Source: CAZJRQ01 sp964548535 | GTDB lineage: Bacteria > Bacillota > Clostridia > Oscillospirales > Ruminococcaceae | DNA: 14,271 nt | Assembly (NCBI GenBank): GCA_964548535.1 | Contig: CAZJRQ010000046.1 | Location: 1 to 14,271 of the forward strand | Reading direction: 5' to 3' | Shown here: in pieces, positions 6,226-13,597 of the stretch | Numbering within the stretch: position 1 is the stretch's first letter | How the letters are laid out: the number at the start of each line of letters is the position of its first letter | Made by a program: the position numbers and the translations under genes | The notes under the pieces: model-generated | The model's database searches: none | Seen by the model: the letters and a program-made list of their open reading frames with translations, nothing else | Told to the model about the DNA's origin: nothing

Positions 6226-7314
6226 TTACAAAATTATTAACTCCTTTGCAGCGCAAGTTAGATTTTCAATGCCATTTTCTCTTATAACCACAAAATCTTC
6301 AATACGAACACCAAATTTATCAGCAAGATAAATCCCAGGCTCGACAGTAACAATCATTCCGTCACGTAAAATTTCGCTGCAATTTTGTGAAACAGTAGGC
6401 GCTTCATGAATTTCAACACCTACTCCATGACCTAACGAATGTCCGAAATCATTACCATAACCTGCATTTTTGATGTAATCACGAGCAACAGAATCCAGTT
6501 CACAGCAAATGATTCCAGCCTTAGCAGACGCCAACGCTTTCATTTGAGCATTCAAAACTATGTCATAAACAGATTTCATCTCATCGCTCGGCTGGCCAAC
6601 ACAAACTGTTCGAGTCATATCGCTATGATAACCATCTACCACCGCGCCAAAATCCATAAGTACGAAATCGCCGTTCTCAACAATTTTATCGGTCGGAACT
6701 CCATGTGGAAGCGACGTGTTTTTGCCAGATATTGCAATAGTATCAAACGACAAGGCCTCTGCACCATTTTTGAGCATAAAATAATCAAGTTCTAGCTGAA
6801 TTTCACGTTCGGTTTTGCCCGCCTTTATAAAGTTGAGCATATGTTCAAAACCGTTTTCAGCGATTTTCTGCGCAGACTTAATTTTTGCAATCTCTTCATT
6901 CGACTTAAATCTGCGAATTTGATTAACAACTGAACTCAATTTTGAATCAGAAATAACCTCAGAATTCAACTTTTCACTAAGCAATTCAGCTTGCGATACC
7001 GTACAATTTTCCGACTCAATCAAAGCAGTTTTCGCATCATGTTTTCTTAGCAAATCATTAATTTGATCATAAAGTTTATCCTGTAAAATAACCTCGCAAT
7101 TATCAACAATTTTACGCGCTTTTTCAATATATCTGAAGTCAATTATCAAATAAGCAGCACTTGAAAAAACAAGCAGCGTTCCAGCAGAAGATTTCATGCC
7201 AGTAAAATATCTGCGATTAATGTCTGATGTAATTATCACACAATCTCCAATGTTTGACACACTATTTTTAAGCTGTTCAATCGGAGCACAGCCAATGCTT
7301 TTATCATCAATCAT
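6226..7314 (-). CDS. pepP: Xaa-Pro aminopeptidase family protein (M24B)
   Basis: A cytoplasmic metallopeptidase of the M24B family, expected to remove an N-terminal residue preceding proline. The 362 residues form a short creatinase-like N-domain (about 1-130) and a pita-bread catalytic domain. The five metal ligands are present: Asp221 (MDFGA), Asp232 (SDMTRT), His292 (GHSLGHGVG), Glu325 (VEPGIY) and Glu339 (VRIEDF); His204 (LPHG) and His303 (EIHEAP) fit the substrate site. The start codon overlaps the aroQ stop as TAATG, with GGGATGATGAG just upstream, so translation is probably coupled to aroQ. Several M24B subtypes (PepP, PepQ, YqhT-like) share these motifs and the exact specificity cannot be read from sequence. 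Confidence 0.93.
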   Translation of the reverse strand: MIDDKSIGCAPIEQLKNSVSNIGDCVIITSDINRRYFTGMKSSAGTLLVFSSAAYLIIDFRYIEKARKIVDNCEVILQDKLYDQINDLLRKHDAKTALIESENCTVSQAELLSEKLNSEVISDSKLSSVVNQIRRFKSNEEIAKIKSAQKIAENGFEHMLNFIKAGKTEREIQLELDYFMLKNGAEALSFDTIAISGKNTSLPHGVPTDKIVENGDFVLMDFGAVVDGYHSDMTRTVCVGQPSDEMKSVYDIVLNAQMKALASAKAGIICCELDSVARDYIKNAGYGNDFGHSLGHGVGVEIHEAPTVSQNCSEILRDGMIVTVEPGIYLADKFGVRIEDFVVIRENGIENLTCAAKELIIL

Positions 7315-7757
7315 TACTCATCATCCCTTAAAATTTCTGCCACTGCATCAACAGCTAACAAGTAAGAAACTTTTCCAAATCCTGCAATTTGACCTGCACA
7401 GACTGGAGCAATTACAGACTCATTCCTAAATTCCTCACGAGCATGAATATTACTCATATGAACCTCAACTACTGGGATATTTATAGCCTCAATAGCATCT
7501 CGGATAGCATAGCTATAATGAGTATATGCCCCTGCGTTCATTATAACACCGTTGTATTTTTTACGAGCTAGGTGGAGATTATCAATTATCTCGCCCTCGT
7601 GATTTGACTGAAAAATATCGCAGTGAATTTCATACTTTATTGCTCTTTCGCAAATTTCATCATTTATTGAATCATAAGTATCATGCCCATAAACTCCAGG
7701 CTTACGCTCACCAAGAAGATTTAAATTAGGACCATGAATCACTAGAATTTTCTTCAT
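7314..7757 (-). CDS. aroQ: Type II 3-dehydroquinate dehydratase
   Basis: AroQ dehydrates 3-dehydroquinate to 3-dehydroshikimate, the third step of the shikimate pathway; type II enzymes are dodecamers. The 147-residue length is typical. Diagnostic motifs are HGPNLNLLGERKPGVYG (residues 8-24) with the catalytic Tyr23 and the mobile-loop Arg18, NAGAYTHYSYAIRDA (74-88) and EVHMSNIHAREEFR (98-111), followed by GQIAGFG. The start is supported by AGGGG a few bases upstream. It sits 33 nt after the TIM-barrel gene and overlaps pepP by one base. Other shikimate genes are not in the window. Confidence 0.97.
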   Translation of the reverse strand: MKKILVIHGPNLNLLGERKPGVYGHDTYDSINDEICERAIKYEIHCDIFQSNHEGEIIDNLHLARKKYNGVIMNAGAYTHYSYAIRDAIEAINIPVVEVHMSNIHAREEFRNESVIAPVCAGQIAGFGKVSYLLAVDAVAEILRDDE

Positions 7758-7790
7758 AAAATATCCCCTTTATATTATTAGCTATTACTT

Positions 7791-8642
7791 TTAAAGCATT
7801 GATTTGTAGTAAGTTTTCATAGTCAAAGCATCCTCTGCCTGAGTGCCAGCACTCTCACAAACAAATGTAGGCGAAAGATTTTTCTTTGCAACAAGCTCCA
7901 TAAGCGGTTCAAAGTTTGGACCATATTGCTCGTCCTCAAAAGTCAAATGCTTCTTCTCACCACCAGGATTTGTAAACATAATCTTAGAAAAATGGCTATG
8001 AAATATTTTTAATCTGTCCAAGCCAAGCTTATTTTCAACTGTATCTAAAATGCGTTTGTATTCATCATATCCCTTGATAACTCCCAATTCTCTTGCATTC
8101 AAATGTCCAAAATCAATGCAAGGAATAAATGTGTCGTCAACCAAACAAAGTTCCATAACTTCCTCAAGGTTTCCAAGTTGATTAACCTTACCCATTGTTT
8201 CAGGACAGAAAATTATTTTCTCATATCCCTGTTCAACCGCTGTTTTTCTGGCTCTTAAAAGAGTATCTTTTGCAAGCTCCAAAGCCTGTTCTCTAGTCAT
8301 TTTGGCACACGATCCACTGTGTATAACAATCCTATCAGCTCCGATACGCATTGCAGCCTCACAACTTTGAATAATATAGTTTATGCTATTATCTCGCTTT
8401 TCCTCCTCAACAGAAGAGAGCGAAATGAAGTAAGGTGCATGGAGTGATAACGAAATGTCGCACTCCGCAGCATTTTTACTAATTTCTGTAGCCGTTTTTT
8501 CAGAAACTCTAACACCGCGTCCGCACTGATACTCATAATGGTCAAGGCCCAATTCTTTCAAAAACAACGGCGCTTGTGTTGAGGATTTATACTTCTTGCT
8601 GAAACTATCTGAATTACCTGCTGGTCCAAATTTAGCTGACAT
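7791..8642 (-). CDS. Endonuclease IV-like TIM-barrel protein
   Basis: A 283-residue protein of the AP endonuclease family 2 / xylose isomerase-like TIM-barrel superfamily; Nfo-type members cut DNA at abasic sites using three zinc ions. Most metal ligands of Nfo are recognisable: His68 (LHAPYF), His108 (VIHSGS), Glu148 (CPETMGK), Asp177 and His180 (CIDFGHLNAR), His215 (FHSHFSK), His232 and Glu263 (CESAGT). The Asp of the usual Asp-Arg-His triplet is replaced: the segment reads GGEKKHLTF, so position 230 is Lys. The DNA-binding loops also differ from canonical Nfo, so activity on DNA should not be taken for granted. A probable ribosome site (AAAGGA) lies about 11 nt upstream. It is co-directional with aroQ and 36 nt after the duplicated membrane protein. 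Confidence 0.8.
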   Translation of the reverse strand: MSAKFGPAGNSDSFSKKYKSSTQAPLFLKELGLDHYEYQCGRGVRVSEKTATEISKNAAECDISLSLHAPYFISLSSVEEEKRDNSINYIIQSCEAAMRIGADRIVIHSGSCAKMTREQALELAKDTLLRARKTAVEQGYEKIIFCPETMGKVNQLGNLEEVMELCLVDDTFIPCIDFGHLNARELGVIKGYDEYKRILDTVENKLGLDRLKIFHSHFSKIMFTNPGGEKKHLTFEDEQYGPNFEPLMELVAKKNLSPTFVCESAGTQAEDALTMKTYYKSML

Positions 8643-8678
8643 ATTTATAACCGTCCTTTAAAATTAATATAACATAAG

Positions 8679-9650
8679 CTACCTATTTAAATCTCGAAAT
8701 TTGAAAACTGCATAATCTGAAAATCTCTTACCACCATAATAATTATAATTCACTATAATTTTAGGACCATTTTTCATGTAAAGCACAAGCCCCTTATCAC
8801 TAACTTCATAGTTGAAAATATCAGAATATGAGTACAAATATTTTTCTCCAACAAAATCACTATAAGAAAAATATTCATTATTATATTCTAGCTTAAATTC
8901 AAAATACTTTTCTAACCTGTACATACCAAACATAAAAATAATAATTGCTATCGGAAGTAAAATGTACATAAATCCTTTAAAATATTTCACTGAAAAAAAT
9001 ACAACTATGCATGCAATCAATATAATAACAATTCCGCAAATAAATAAAGAAATATTTAACCTAACAGTTCTACTACTCTCTGTATTTCGAATTCTGACAA
9101 AACTTTTATCCTTTTCAGAAGCTATTATAGCACCATTTGAATTACACCAATCAACATCAGCTTTCAAGCGGATAATCTCTACTAAACGTGCTGATCCATA
9201 ATCCCGTTGGTCTATGTAAATTTTTTTGCCATTATTAAATACGAGCGTAAGTTGCTTTCTAATCATAAACTGTGACAACGTAATTTTTTCTATGTCAGCA
9301 TATTTGTAATACACTGATTTTCTAAAATTTTTTCTATAAGAAAAACCGTCATTATCAAATTCTATTTTGAAAGTTTTACACTCAAAAATGTTATATATAA
9401 GCGCCGGTAGCAAAACAAGACACATAACTAAAAAAACATAATCACTCGTTTCTCCTGAATTAAATAAAATAGCACCGACAGTCATAGCAGCACACGCCAA
9501 AAATGCAATGACAGCAATAACTAGATTTCTCTTTGGATGCCTAACAAAACTATAATAACTGGGTTCATTATTCTTTTCGAAATCTTCATCCTGCCTATCA
9601 TAAATCTTATTTAAAAAGTAATTTACAACACGAATGATAATATCTTCCAT
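8679..9650 (-). CDS. Duplicated membrane protein with two PH-like modules
   Basis: A 323-residue membrane protein I cannot name. It is built from two similar halves. Each has a pair of hydrophobic helices (residues 43-63 and 71-88; 199-221 and 227-246) followed by a beta-rich domain of about 70 residues (92-160; 248-318). The two domains align well: an F.. EFK-type strand, FSY, a Y..Y.DI segment, L...NG.KI.....YG, suggesting bacterial PH-like folds of the kind found in YcxB-type proteins. There is no signal peptide or catalytic motif. The start follows AGGGTG with a short gap and lies 11 nt after the yqeG stop, so it is probably co-transcribed with yqeG and the genes below. Its base use is more AT-rich than that of its neighbours. 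Function unknown. Confidence 0.8.
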   Translation of the reverse strand: MEDIIIRVVNYFLNKIYDRQDEDFEKNNEPSYYSFVRHPKRNLVIAVIAFLACAAMTVGAILFNSGETSDYVFLVMCLVLLPALIYNIFECKTFKIEFDNDGFSYRKNFRKSVYYKYADIEKITLSQFMIRKQLTLVFNNGKKIYIDQRDYGSARLVEIIRLKADVDWCNSNGAIIASEKDKSFVRIRNTESSRTVRLNISLFICGIVIILIACIVVFFSVKYFKGFMYILLPIAIIIFMFGMYRLEKYFEFKLEYNNEYFSYSDFVGEKYLYSYSDIFNYEVSDKGLVLYMKNGPKIIVNYNYYGGKRFSDYAVFKFRDLNR

Positions 9651-9661
9651 ACATTTTCACC

Positions 9662-10141
9662 CTACCTTTTTGGCAAAAACAACCTCTCAATCTTTCTCTT
9701 AAATCTAAAAGGCAAACTAGTTTCAAGTTCAATTGGGAACACGAAAATCGAACGCACACCCATCAAATTTGCACCCAAAATATCAGTAAAAATTTGATCG
9801 CCAACTGCCGCGATATTTTTTCTAGGCAATTTCATCTCCCGCTGCGCCTGAGTAAAACCGAAAGTCAACGGCTTTTTTCCAGACGGAACAAACGGCAGCA
9901 TCAACTGCTCTGCAAATGGAGTAACACGCTCAGCCGAATTATTTGAAACAATCATAAGCTTAATTCCAGCTTTTTTCATGCATTCAAGCCAATCCAAACT
10001 CGTTTGCGGAGGCACAGGATTGTTGTGTGTAGTCAAAGTGTTATCCAAATCTAAAAATAATCCTTTAATTTTATTTTCTATAAGAAATTCAGGGGTAATC
10101 TTGGTAACATCGTCAAAAACATAAGTAGGTTTAAAAATCAT
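9662..10141 (-). CDS. yqeG: YqeG-family HAD phosphatase
   Basis: A cytoplasmic HAD-superfamily (IIIA) phosphatase of the YqeG family, whose physiological substrate is not established. In the 159-residue form, motif I is DLDNT (31-35) with nucleophile Asp31 and acid/base Asp33, motif II is VSNN, motif III the Lys in SGKKP, and motif IV GDQIFTD. The frame is open upstream to an ATG at 10201, but that adds 20 residues with no family resemblance and no ribosome site. ATG 10141 has AGGAG at 10148-10152 and gives the typical start IFKPTYVFDDV. It follows the rpsU terminator and heads the run of leftward genes to pepP. Confidence 0.93.
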   Translation of the reverse strand: MIFKPTYVFDDVTKITPEFLIENKIKGLFLDLDNTLTTHNNPVPPQTSLDWLECMKKAGIKLMIVSNNSAERVTPFAEQLMLPFVPSGKKPLTFGFTQAQREMKLPRKNIAAVGDQIFTDILGANLMGVRSIFVFPIELETSLPFRFKRKIERLFLPKR

Positions 10142-10160
10142 AGTATTCTCCTGAAAATAT

Positions 10161-10200
10161 ATTATAAAATCTGCAGGTTTTGCACAAATACCCACCTGCA
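10161..10200 (-). promoter_or_regulatory. Probable yqeG promoter with inverted repeat
   Basis: A perfect TATAAT (10161-10166, minus strand) lies about 20 bp before the yqeG start, which would give a leader of only about 13 nt. There is no clear -35 box at 17 bp. A 7-bp inverted repeat, TGCAGGT (10172-10178) and ACCTGCA (10194-10200), covers the expected -35 area and could be an operator or a weak hairpin. Confidence 0.4.
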
Positions 10201-10215
10201 AAATAATTCATTGAC

Positions 10216-10249
10216 AAAACAAAAAGCGGACATAACGATGCCCGCTTTT
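10216..10249 (-). terminator. rpsU terminator
   Basis: On the minus strand AAAAGCGGGCAT pairs with ATGTCCGCTTTT (plus-strand arms 10238-10249 and 10222-10233), 12 pairs with one G-U, a CGTT loop and a following T-rich tail (TTTTTGTTTTG). It begins 9 nt after the rpsU stop and is a strong intrinsic terminator. Confidence 0.93.
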
Positions 10250-10258
10250 AATCACATA

Positions 10259-10432
10259 TTAGTATTTACGCTTACGAGCTGCCTCGGATTTCTTCTTACG
10301 CTTAACCGAAGGCTTTTCATAGTGTTCTCTTTTACGAACCTCAGCGATAACGCCGTCTCTAGCACATGATCTCTTAAATCTTTTAAGAGCAGTATCCAAA
10401 GTTTCGTTCTTTCCAACACGAATTTCAGCCAA
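10259..10432 (-). CDS. rpsU: 30S ribosomal protein bS21, TTG start
   Basis: bS21 is a small basic protein of the 30S subunit near the 3' end of 16S rRNA, where it helps initiation. The 57 residues are typical: AEIRVGKNETLDTALKRFKRSCARDGV, then EVRKREHYEKPSVKRKKKSEAARKRK. The frame stays open upstream to an ATG at 10537, but that extension is Cys- and Trp-rich, unlike any S21, and lies in the structured leader. The family N-terminus begins exactly at a TTG (10430-10432), preceded at 8 nt by an extended GGGAGGG. So TTG is taken as the start. It has its own promoter (10610-10638), a long folded leader and a strong terminator, so it is a monocistronic unit. Confidence 0.96.
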   Translation of the reverse strand: MAEIRVGKNETLDTALKRFKRSCARDGVIAEVRKREHYEKPSVKRKKKSEAARKRKY

Positions 10433-10603
10433 AATAATTCCCTCCCTTTGCCACCTATGACAGAGGCAACATATTAGCACAACACAGTCTAGGTGAATAG
10501 TGAAGGGTCTGCCACTGCAAACCTTAAAACGTCCCACGTTTCACTCAGCCTTTACCGGCTCTCTGTCTCAAACTTTGTTGCTTTTAAAGCTAACATAATT
10601 ACA
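10433..10603 (-). promoter_or_regulatory. Structured rpsU leader, candidate RNA regulator
   Basis: About 170 nt between the mapped promoter and the TTG start of rpsU fold extensively. Local hairpins: AGCC/GGCT (10557-10560 with 10547-10550), AAACGT-GGG-ACGTTT (10527-10541), and GGTTTGC-AGTG-GCAGACC (10506-10523). A long-range helix can form between GACAGAG (10561-10567) and CTCTGTC (10459-10465). Near the ribosome site there are two exclusive choices: CACCTA (10490-10495) with TAGGTG (10452-10457), extended by CCCTT (10503-10507) with AAGGG (10444-10448), which would hide the Shine-Dalgarno; or TTGCC (10465-10469) with GGCAA (10448-10452), which would leave GGGAGG free. This suggests translational control, perhaps autogenous by S21. 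It contains AGAGAGCC and GGCTGAG, reminiscent of T-box stem I, but no TGGNACCGCG element. Confidence 0.5.
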
Positions 10604-10609
10604 AGTTTA

Positions 10610-10638
10610 ATTATACTATATTATTTCCCAAAAGTCAA
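10610..10638 (-). promoter_or_regulatory. rpsU promoter
   Basis: On the minus strand TTGACT (10633-10638), 17 bp and a perfect TATAAT (10610-10615) give a near-consensus promoter with a start near 10603. It lies 66 nt after the leuS stop and is the same pair of boxes as in front of metK. Confidence 0.85.
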
Positions 10639-10671
10639 TAGGTTTTTAAAAAAATATTTATAATTTCTAGG

Positions 10672-10694
10672 CAAAAAGATGTAATTTATTACAT
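10672..10694 (-). terminator. Weak AT-rich terminator candidate after leuS
   Basis: Just after the leuS stop the minus strand reads ATGTAAT-AA-ATTACAT (plus arms 10688-10694 and 10679-10685), then C and five T's (10673-10677). The stem has only two G-C pairs, so termination would be inefficient unless helped. Some leuS read-through into rpsU is possible. Confidence 0.35.
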
Positions 10695-10704
10695 GATTAC
10701 ACAA

Positions 10705-13110
10705 TTATTTTGCAACAATATTAACAAGTCTGCCCTTAACATAAATTTCCTTGATGATTGTTTTTCCAGCAATTTCATCAGCAATTTTCTCATTACTTTT
10801 TGCAAGAGCAATTGCATCAGTCTGCTCAATATCAGCTGCAACTTGAATTTTCGCCTTAACTTTTCCGTTAATTTGAACAACAATTTCAATGTTCTTATCA
10901 ACACACAAAGCATCATCATAAGTCACCCAAGCTTGCTGATTCAGCACACCATCAAATCCCAGCAACTCATAAATTTCTTCAGTAATATGCGGAGCAAATG
11001 GATTTGTCATAATAAGTAAGCTCTTAAACTCTGCCTTATTTATCGATGAAGTAGCATAAATGTCATTCAAAAGTGCCATTAATGCAGCAATAGCAGTATT
11101 AAACTTCAACGACTCAATATCCTCAGAAACTTTCTTAATTGTTTTGTGGAATGCTGTTTCAAGCTCAGGTCTGTAGCTATCGCCGTCAATTACGCTCTCC
11201 TGCAATGCCCAAATTCTGTCAAGAAATCTCTTGCAACCCTTAATGCTTGATGTACTCCAAGGTGCAGTTTTCTCAAAATCGCCGATAAACATTTCGTACA
11301 AACGCAAAGAGTCAGCACCATATTCCTTTACAACATCATCAGGATTAATTACATTGCCACGAGATTTAGACATTTTCTGTCCATCCTCACCCAGAATCAT
11401 TCCATGAGAAGTTCTCTTCATATATGGCTCTTTTGTATCAACAACGCCTATATCGTACAGAAACTTGTGCCAAAAACGTGAATACAACAAATGAAGTGTT
11501 GTATGCTCCATACCACCATTATACCAATCAACTGGCATCCAATAATTAGCAGCATCCTTTGAAACAAGCTCGTTTTTATTTTGTGCATCGCAATAACGCA
11601 AATAATACCATGATGAACCAGCCCACTGAGGCATAGTATCAGTTTCACGCTTAGCTGGTCCTCCGCAATGCGGGCAAGTAGTATTTATAAAGCTATCAAG
11701 TGTTGACAAAGGTGACTCACCATTGTCAGTTGGCATATAGCTTTCAACTTCTGGAAGTTTTAGCGGCAGCTGATCTTCTGGAAGCGGAACCCAACCACAC
11801 TTTTCACAGTACACCAAAGGAATAGGCTCTCCCCAATATCTCTGACGGCTGAACACCCAGTCGCGAAGCTTATAATTAACCTTCTTATGACCCTTGCCAG
11901 ACTCCTCAAGCCAATCCTTAATTTTTTCCTTAGCGTCCTCAACAGACAATCCGTCAAGAAAACCGCTGTTGACCATTACACCAGTATTGCAATCAGTAAA
12001 CGCCTCTTCCTCAACATTTCCACCCTTAACAACTTCAATAATAGGAAGATTATACACCTTGGCAAACTCCCAGTCACGAGTATCATGGCCAGGTACAGCC
12101 ATAATAGCTCCCTGACCGTAGCTCATTAAAACATAATCAGAAATAAATATAGGAATTGCCGCACCGTTTACAGGATTAATAGCCTTAACACCCTTTAGCA
12201 TTACTCCCGTTTTGTCTTTATTAAGCTCAGTTCTATCAAAATCAGATTTTCTAGCAGCAGCCTCTTGATAAGCATGAATATCATTATTATTCTCAAGAAT
12301 ATCCGCCCACTTTTCAAGCATAGGATGCTCTGGTGCAATAACCATGTATGTAGCACCAAAAAGCGTATCAGGACGTGTTGTGTATACTGTCAATTTATCG
12401 CCAGTAGTAGTGTCAAAGTCAACCTCAGCACCAGTTGAACGTCCAATCCAATTTATCTGTGATGACTTAATTCTAGGCAAGTAATCTACCTCATCCAAAT
12501 CATCAATCAATCTTTGTGCATACTCAGTAATCTTAAGCATCCACTGCGATTTTACCTTACGAACAACCTCTCCATTACAACGCTCACAAACACCGCCAAC
12601 AACCTCTTCATTAGCCAAAACAACCTTACATGAAGTACACCAATTTACTGCCATTTCCTTTTTATAAGCAAGACCCTTTTTGAACATTTGAATGAAAATC
12701 CACTGTGTCCACTTGAAATATTCAGGATCAGTAGTATTAATCTCTCTTGACCAATCGAATGAAAGTCCAAGTGATTTTAACTGCTCTTTGAAATGTGCAA
12801 TATTCTTTTCAGTAACAATAGCAGGATGAATTTTGTTCTTTATCGCAAAATTCTCTGTTGGAAGTCCAAAAGCATCCCAGCCCATTGGAAACAGAACGTT
12901 ATATCCCTCAAGACGTCTTTTTCTTGAAACGATATCCATAGCAGTATATGGTCGTGGATGACCTATATGCAAGCCCTGACCAGAAGGATAAGGAAACTCA
13001 ACCAACGCATAAAACTTCTCTTTATCATGGTCATCAGTAGCCTTAAAAGTTTCATTTTCATCCCAATATTTTTGCCACTTTTCCTCAATGGCAGTAAAAT
13101 TATACTTCAT
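10705..13110 (-). CDS. leuS: Leucyl-tRNA synthetase
   Basis: LeuRS charges tRNA-Leu with leucine in the cytoplasm; it is a class I synthetase with an editing domain. In the 801-residue form one sees HIGH (48-51, in LHIGHPRPYTAMD), a zinc site C158/C161/C175/C178, the CP1 editing domain with the Thr-rich TTRPDT (about 246-251) and the editing Asp in GHDTRDWEFA (345), a second Cys pair in CPHCGG, KMSKS (579-583) and the C-terminal tRNA-binding domain ending in an IVVQINGKVKAKI segment. An ATG four codons upstream (13122) touches AAGGA directly and cannot use it; ATG 13110 lies 12 nt after it and gives the usual MKYNFTAIEEKWQKYW start. It is 39 nt after a small membrane protein gene. No T-box is visible before it. 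Confidence 0.97.
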   Translation of the reverse strand: MKYNFTAIEEKWQKYWDENETFKATDDHDKEKFYALVEFPYPSGQGLHIGHPRPYTAMDIVSRKRRLEGYNVLFPMGWDAFGLPTENFAIKNKIHPAIVTEKNIAHFKEQLKSLGLSFDWSREINTTDPEYFKWTQWIFIQMFKKGLAYKKEMAVNWCTSCKVVLANEEVVGGVCERCNGEVVRKVKSQWMLKITEYAQRLIDDLDEVDYLPRIKSSQINWIGRSTGAEVDFDTTTGDKLTVYTTRPDTLFGATYMVIAPEHPMLEKWADILENNNDIHAYQEAAARKSDFDRTELNKDKTGVMLKGVKAINPVNGAAIPIFISDYVLMSYGQGAIMAVPGHDTRDWEFAKVYNLPIIEVVKGGNVEEEAFTDCNTGVMVNSGFLDGLSVEDAKEKIKDWLEESGKGHKKVNYKLRDWVFSRQRYWGEPIPLVYCEKCGWVPLPEDQLPLKLPEVESYMPTDNGESPLSTLDSFINTTCPHCGGPAKRETDTMPQWAGSSWYYLRYCDAQNKNELVSKDAANYWMPVDWYNGGMEHTTLHLLYSRFWHKFLYDIGVVDTKEPYMKRTSHGMILGEDGQKMSKSRGNVINPDDVVKEYGADSLRLYEMFIGDFEKTAPWSTSSIKGCKRFLDRIWALQESVIDGDSYRPELETAFHKTIKKVSEDIESLKFNTAIAALMALLNDIYATSSINKAEFKSLLIMTNPFAPHITEEIYELLGFDGVLNQQAWVTYDDALCVDKNIEIVVQINGKVKAKIQVAADIEQTDAIALAKSNEKIADEIAGKTIIKEIYVKGRLVNIVAK

Positions 13111-13129
13111 AAAATTAATCATTCCTTTA

Positions 13130-13141
13130 TACTAATTAGTA
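13130..13141. repeat. 12-bp perfect palindrome before leuS
   Basis: TACTAATTAGTA is a perfect palindrome between the small membrane protein gene and leuS, directly upstream of the AAGGA ribosome site. It could be a protein-binding site or a weak hairpin. Palindromes of this size do arise in AT-rich DNA by chance. Confidence 0.3.
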
Positions 13142-13149
13142 AACTAAAT

Positions 13150-13488
13150 CTATTCGAAATAAGCCTTGACATCCTTGTTTGCAAGCAAGAAATATGATGA
13201 TACCAAATCTAAAATACCTTCCAAAAGATATAGCCACTGCTTACCTTGAATATTGCCCTTTATATGTATTAAACATAAAATAATAAGTACAATAGCCGTT
13301 AAAATATTTGCATTTACAACATTAAAAACATTCAATCCTTTTATCAAGACGTATCCTAATCCGCCGGCAATCAGCAGCCAGATTATATTTTGTAAACTAA
13401 ACCCAATTATCAGATTCAGCAATTGCTTTGCAACCATATAAACGGCAATTATACCGCAAATTTTCTTGCCATTTTCCACATTTCCCAT
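13150..13488 (-). CDS. Small multi-pass membrane protein, unknown function
   Basis: A 112-residue protein I do not recognise. It has a short hydrophilic N-terminus (MGNVENGKK), then about four hydrophobic helices (roughly 11-32, 35-54, 63-82 and 86-102) and a charged end (NKDVKAYFE). An ATG six codons upstream (13506) exists, but AAAGGT (13498-13503) stands 9 nt before ATG 13488, so the latter is preferred. It precedes leuS by 39 nt on the same strand and is probably in the same transcript. The membrane topology resembles that of the next protein upstream, which also has about four helices, but I see no clear sequence similarity between them. No domain or catalytic motif is visible. Confidence 0.7.
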   Translation of the reverse strand: MGNVENGKKICGIIAVYMVAKQLLNLIIGFSLQNIIWLLIAGGLGYVLIKGLNVFNVVNANILTAIVLIILCLIHIKGNIQGKQWLYLLEGILDLVSSYFLLANKDVKAYFE

Positions 13489-13524
13489 AATTATAGTACC
13501 TTTCAAAACGATGTAACAACGTAC

Positions 13525-13530
13525 ATTATA
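13525..13530 (-). promoter_or_regulatory. Probable -10 box before the membrane protein/leuS unit
   Basis: A perfect TATAAT on the minus strand lies 37 bp before the start of the small membrane protein. The -35 position (about 13548-13553) reads poorly; TTGCGA is present but at 20 bp. If real, it also drives leuS. The 109-nt gap is too short for a full T-box leader. Confidence 0.4.
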
Positions 13531-13597
13531 GCGTAATTGTTTTTAAATAATCGCAAATTCAATAGCAATTACTTTTGCTGATTTCAAACTACCCTTG

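Noticed and set aside
10433..10537. ATG-started 92-residue form of rpsU
   Set aside because: The extra 35 residues do not resemble S21, lie in the folded leader and lack a ribosome site; the family N-terminus starts exactly at the TTG with GGGAGGG before it.
10433..10603. T-box riboswitch upstream of rpsU
   Set aside because: AGAGAGCC and GGCTGAG resemble T-box stem I, but there is no specifier loop of the GAA-NNN type, no TGGNACCGCG sequence and no terminator in the leader. The nearest segment, TGGCAAAGGG, is the ribosome-site region.
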